A DNA stretch of 64,000 nucleotides. Source: Desulfosediminicola ganghwensis. Lineage in GTDB: Bacteria; Desulfobacterota; Desulfobulbia; Desulfobulbales; Desulfocapsaceae. The stretch lies in the NCBI RefSeq assembly GCF_005116675.2, contig NZ_CP050699.1, positions 1,449,001 to 1,513,000 on the forward strand, written 5' to 3'. A program made the translations under genes and the position numbers. Under the pieces are notes generated by a model, which was not told the origin of the DNA, did not search any database, and saw nothing but the letters and a program-made list of their open reading frames with translations. The number at the start of each line of letters is the position of its first letter. Within the stretch, counting starts at the first letter, position 1. Of this stretch, positions 61,744 to 64,000 are shown piece after piece.

Positions 61744-63123
61744 TTAAAAGAACAGGTGTGCCATCATCGCAATGACCGGCAAGGTCACCAGGGTGCGCAC
61801 CAGGAAAATGATGAACAGTTGCCAGAGTTTCACCGGCAGCTTGCTGCCGAGGATAAGCGCGCCCACCTCTGAAAGGTAGATAAGCTGGGTCACGGACACT
61901 GCAGCGATGACGAAGCGGGTCATTTCCGTTTCAATGGATGCGGCCAGGATTGAAGGCACGAACATGTCTGCAAAGCCAACCATTAGAGTCGCTGAGGCTT
62001 TGGCCGCTTCGGGCACGCCCAGCAATTCCAGCAGCGGAATGAACGGCATACCCAGCCAGGTAAAGATCGGCGTCGTTTCTGCAATGACCAGAGCCACAGT
62101 ACCTACCGCCATGATCACCGGCAGCACCCCGATCCATAGATCGGCCACGTTTTTCAGTCCCTGTTGCAGTACCAGACCAGGTTTACTGGCACGTTGCGCC
62201 TGTTGCAGGGCCTGGTGCCAGCCCCAACTCAGTACAGTATGTCCTTTCGGAATCAGGTCTTCATTGCCTTGCCGTTTCTTGCCGTTAATGTATTTGTCGG
62301 TAAAAAGCGATAGTGGTGGGATACGCGGGGTGATAACGGCTGCGGCAAAACCAGCAGCGCAGACGGCAGCATAAAATTGCAGAAACATATGCTCCAGGCG
62401 AACCTGGGCCAGAACCACCAGTGAAAACGTGATAGAGACGGTTGAGAAGGTTGTTGCCATGACCACACCCTCTCTCTGGGTGTAGTGGCAGTCCTCATAT
62501 TGTTTGGTGGTCAGCATGATGCCTACGCTGCCATCACCGAGCCATGAGGCAAGGGAGTCAACTGCGCCACGGCCAGGCAGGGTAAAGAGCGGACGCATGA
62601 TTGTGCTCATCAGGGTGCCCACCAGTTCCAGCAGACCGAAGTAGAGCAAGAGCGGCAGCAACATGCCGGCAAAAAGGAACACACCGAGAAGGGTAGGCAG
62701 CAGATCGAAGAGGATGAGCCCGCCGGTGTCTTCAGACCTGATAACTTCAGGACCGAAGCCAGATACGATGGCGAGCACCATCGCGGCACCTGCCATTCGG
62801 ACCGCATACCAGCCGGGCGAAAGTTTGAACAATGCAGTCAATAAGGGGCTTTTACCCAACCAACTGGGCTTGGCAAACAGCACGTAGCTGCTCATCAGCG
62901 CACTGCTGCATATCAGAGCCGTGATAAGCCACTTTGCCCACTCCCCAATGCCGGTGGTAAAGAGTTTGGCCAGAATGGCAACGGGAATGGTTACAGAGCC
63001 ATTATATGGAATAGGAGTCATAAACAAAAAGACTCCCAGTAAAGATGGCAGCAAGAAGCTGATTACCTTAGGCGAAGTTGTATCTATTTTGCCGGCCAGG
63101 TCGGCTACTTCGGAATTCTGCAT
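61744..63123 (-). CDS. YjiH-family membrane protein (nucleoside-recognition/Gate domain)
   Basis: A 459-residue protein with about eleven transmembrane helices. It has two Gate-type signatures: DSLASWLGDGSVGIMLTTKQYEDC and the C-terminal LMVGFADMFVPSILAASIETEMTRF. This is the YjiH family, related to SpoVM-type nucleoside-recognition membrane proteins; transport of an unknown solute is likely. The ATG at 63123 (MQNSEVADL) is preferred over an upstream TTG; AAGGGAG lies about 11 nt before it. Confidence 0.82.
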   Translation of the reverse strand: MQNSEVADLAGKIDTTSPKVISFLLPSLLGVFLFMTPIPYNGSVTIPVAILAKLFTTGIGEWAKWLITALICSSALMSSYVLFAKPSWLGKSPLLTALFKLSPGWYAVRMAGAAMVLAIVSGFGPEVIRSEDTGGLILFDLLPTLLGVFLFAGMLLPLLLYFGLLELVGTLMSTIMRPLFTLPGRGAVDSLASWLGDGSVGIMLTTKQYEDCHYTQREGVVMATTFSTVSITFSLVVLAQVRLEHMFLQFYAAVCAAGFAAAVITPRIPPLSLFTDKYINGKKRQGNEDLIPKGHTVLSWGWHQALQQAQRASKPGLVLQQGLKNVADLWIGVLPVIMAVGTVALVIAETTPIFTWLGMPFIPLLELLGVPEAAKASATLMVGFADMFVPSILAASIETEMTRFVIAAVSVTQLIYLSEVGALILGSKLPVKLWQLFIIFLVRTLVTLPVIAMMAHLFF

Positions 63124-63365
63124 AACTACAAACTGCTCCCTTCGTAAAACTGATAGGTTCAATGCCTACTGAAAAAAAAGCGGGAGAATAGCGTATATAT
63201 GTAGGCAAGGCAACGACTAAATGGGCAGGTTGTTGTGGTGAAGTAGCCTCTGCGAAGTTCAACAAAATTGGGCATTGCAGCAAAGTTTGGTTATATTCGA
63301 TTGTTATGAAAGTCAGTTTCTATGAGGGGCTTGTGGCGTCTGGGAAAGAATTTTTTTGAGTGTGA

Positions 63366-63446
63366 AAGGAAGGTATCCGGAGAGGGGAGCTGCGGAGAAT
63401 CATAACCCCTCTGATATACCGGAGGCTGTTGGAGACTCCCTTCCTT
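63366..63446. ncRNA. candidate three-helix structured RNA
   Basis: Nested inverted repeats: AAGGAAGG (63366-63373) with CCTTCCTT (63439-63446); GGTAT (63372-63376) plus AGAGGGG (63381-63387) with CCCCTCT (63406-63412) plus ATACC (63416-63420); and GGAG (63421-63424) with CTCC (63436-63439). Together they could form a three-way junction of about 80 nt. No known RNA family is recognised. Confidence 0.3.
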
Positions 63447-63617
63447 GAACTGGGGTAAGGTGGAGGAAAAAGACACCAATGTTAAGAAAACGAGGACAAG
63501 GAGGTGTCCCTATGACCAATTAAACCAACATTCAAGGAACATACATGGCTTTTTGCTCCCTCAGAAGTGTGGCGGAAAAGTGTTGCATTACCTGATTCAG
63601 CTCAGTGCCGCGTACTT

Positions 63618-63643
63618 CAGAGTCTCGCGAGCTCGCTTACCTG
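63618..63643. repeat. short dispersed motif, copy C
   Basis: CAGAGTCTCGCGAGCTCGCT then TACCTG shares AGTCTCGCG and GCTCGCTTAC with 8661-8684, and the general layout with 6464-6490. The central TCGCGA/GAGCTC segments are palindromic. Confidence 0.35.
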
Positions 63644-64000
63644 CCAAGGAGTTGCTGCACGGTACGCGATGATCAGAAAGTTTTGATCTGGGCATAGGGT
63701 GCCTTTTCTCTGTTGGGTTCTGGATGTTTCGACAAGTGGTTATTAGGCATAGCCGAAACGTCCTGATTCACCACGTCAAAAAGAAGATAAACGACTTGCC
63801 GGTGAGATCAAAGCGGCTCACCAAAGAAGCCGGGAAACATATGGGCCAGAAAGGTTACAAGGCGACCTGGCTGAGCATGGTATGCATGTATAGAGCCTTT
63901 GATGGATGTCATTTCGTTGCTCCCCATGAGAGGTGATGTTTGCATTACATAATTTTAGGAGGTTAGATACTTCGGCAGGATTTGCTGAAATACTGCGATG

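Larger units (their letters stand above)
63124..64000. other. terminal non-coding region
   Basis: About 880 nt with no convincing gene. It has a folded segment at 63366-63446, a motif copy at 63618-63643, and scattered open frames (e.g. 63724-63936) without recognisable domains or ribosome sites. It resembles decayed mobile DNA, but I cannot name an element. Confidence 0.4.

Noticed and set aside
63724-63936. 70-aa basic ORF near the window end
   Set aside because: Transposase-like feel but no conserved motif that I can name; left as non-coding.

Overview
The window looks like chromosomal DNA of a marine or sediment sulfate-reducing bacterium of the Desulfobacterota, probably near Desulfobulbales. 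This is inferred from gene content: a lone anaerobic Ni-CO dehydrogenase with a CooA-type CO sensor, a selenocysteine tRNA, TRAP and SLC13 organic-anion transporters, a type IV pilus cluster and many lipoproteins. There is no rRNA, phage or intact insertion sequence. Most of the window is core genome; the accessory character is concentrated in a few long gene-poor gaps.

Layout. 1-4463: the 3' part of a giant RecQ-UvrD double helicase gene. 4464-8500: a patchy accessory region with a decayed 5' fragment of a histone-deacetylase-like gene, a c-di-GMP-I riboswitch fused to a terminator, a small secreted protein, an IS3-type transposase remnant, the intact deacetylase-like gene and a repeat-rich lipoprotein. 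8832-13244: SLC13 permease, cytidylate-kinase-like protein, acyltransferase and a ZAS-type zinc-finger protein with an acidic tail. 13406-18988: tRNA-Sec, glyQ without glyS, a CoA-binding protein, uvrA and secB. 19081-26680 (minus strand): pilM-N-O-P, an AMIN/STN/TPR protein, a lipoprotein secretin and a CsgG-like lipoprotein. 27081-29981: lepB-pyrB-pyrC. 30100-30795: sfsA. 30973-35176: gap-rimI-pgk-tpiA-secG-tRNA-Leu.

35177-39826: a CO module (CooA-like regulator, a perfect CooA-type box, cooS, then a convergent acetate-type transporter) lying between two identical tRNA-Leu(GAG) genes. 40158-49095: oxidoreductase, secreted M14 carboxypeptidase, NhaC-type antiporter, a lipoprotein/DUF4105-like pair and malic enzyme. 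49598-51851: a polar amino-acid ABC importer. 52341-57954: a SorC regulator, HAD phosphatase, TRAP transporter and glycerophosphodiesterase unit. 58305-61496: a large PHP-like membrane protein. 61744-63123: a YjiH-family membrane protein. The last 0.9 kb is non-coding but contains a candidate structured RNA.

How the parts work together. The glycolytic cluster, malic enzyme and CODH suggest flexible central carbon metabolism with opportunistic CO oxidation. The CooA-like protein most likely senses CO and activates cooS through the box at 36277-36292. The SorC/HAD/TRAP/GDPD unit reads as one catabolic operon for an imported glycerophosphodiester-like or related organic anion; the substrate is inferred. 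The c-di-GMP riboswitch ties the small secreted protein to surface-lifestyle signalling, and the pilus operon is a likely partner process. The least described candidates are the PHP-like membrane protein, the riboswitch-controlled secreted protein and the TRAP-GDPD unit.
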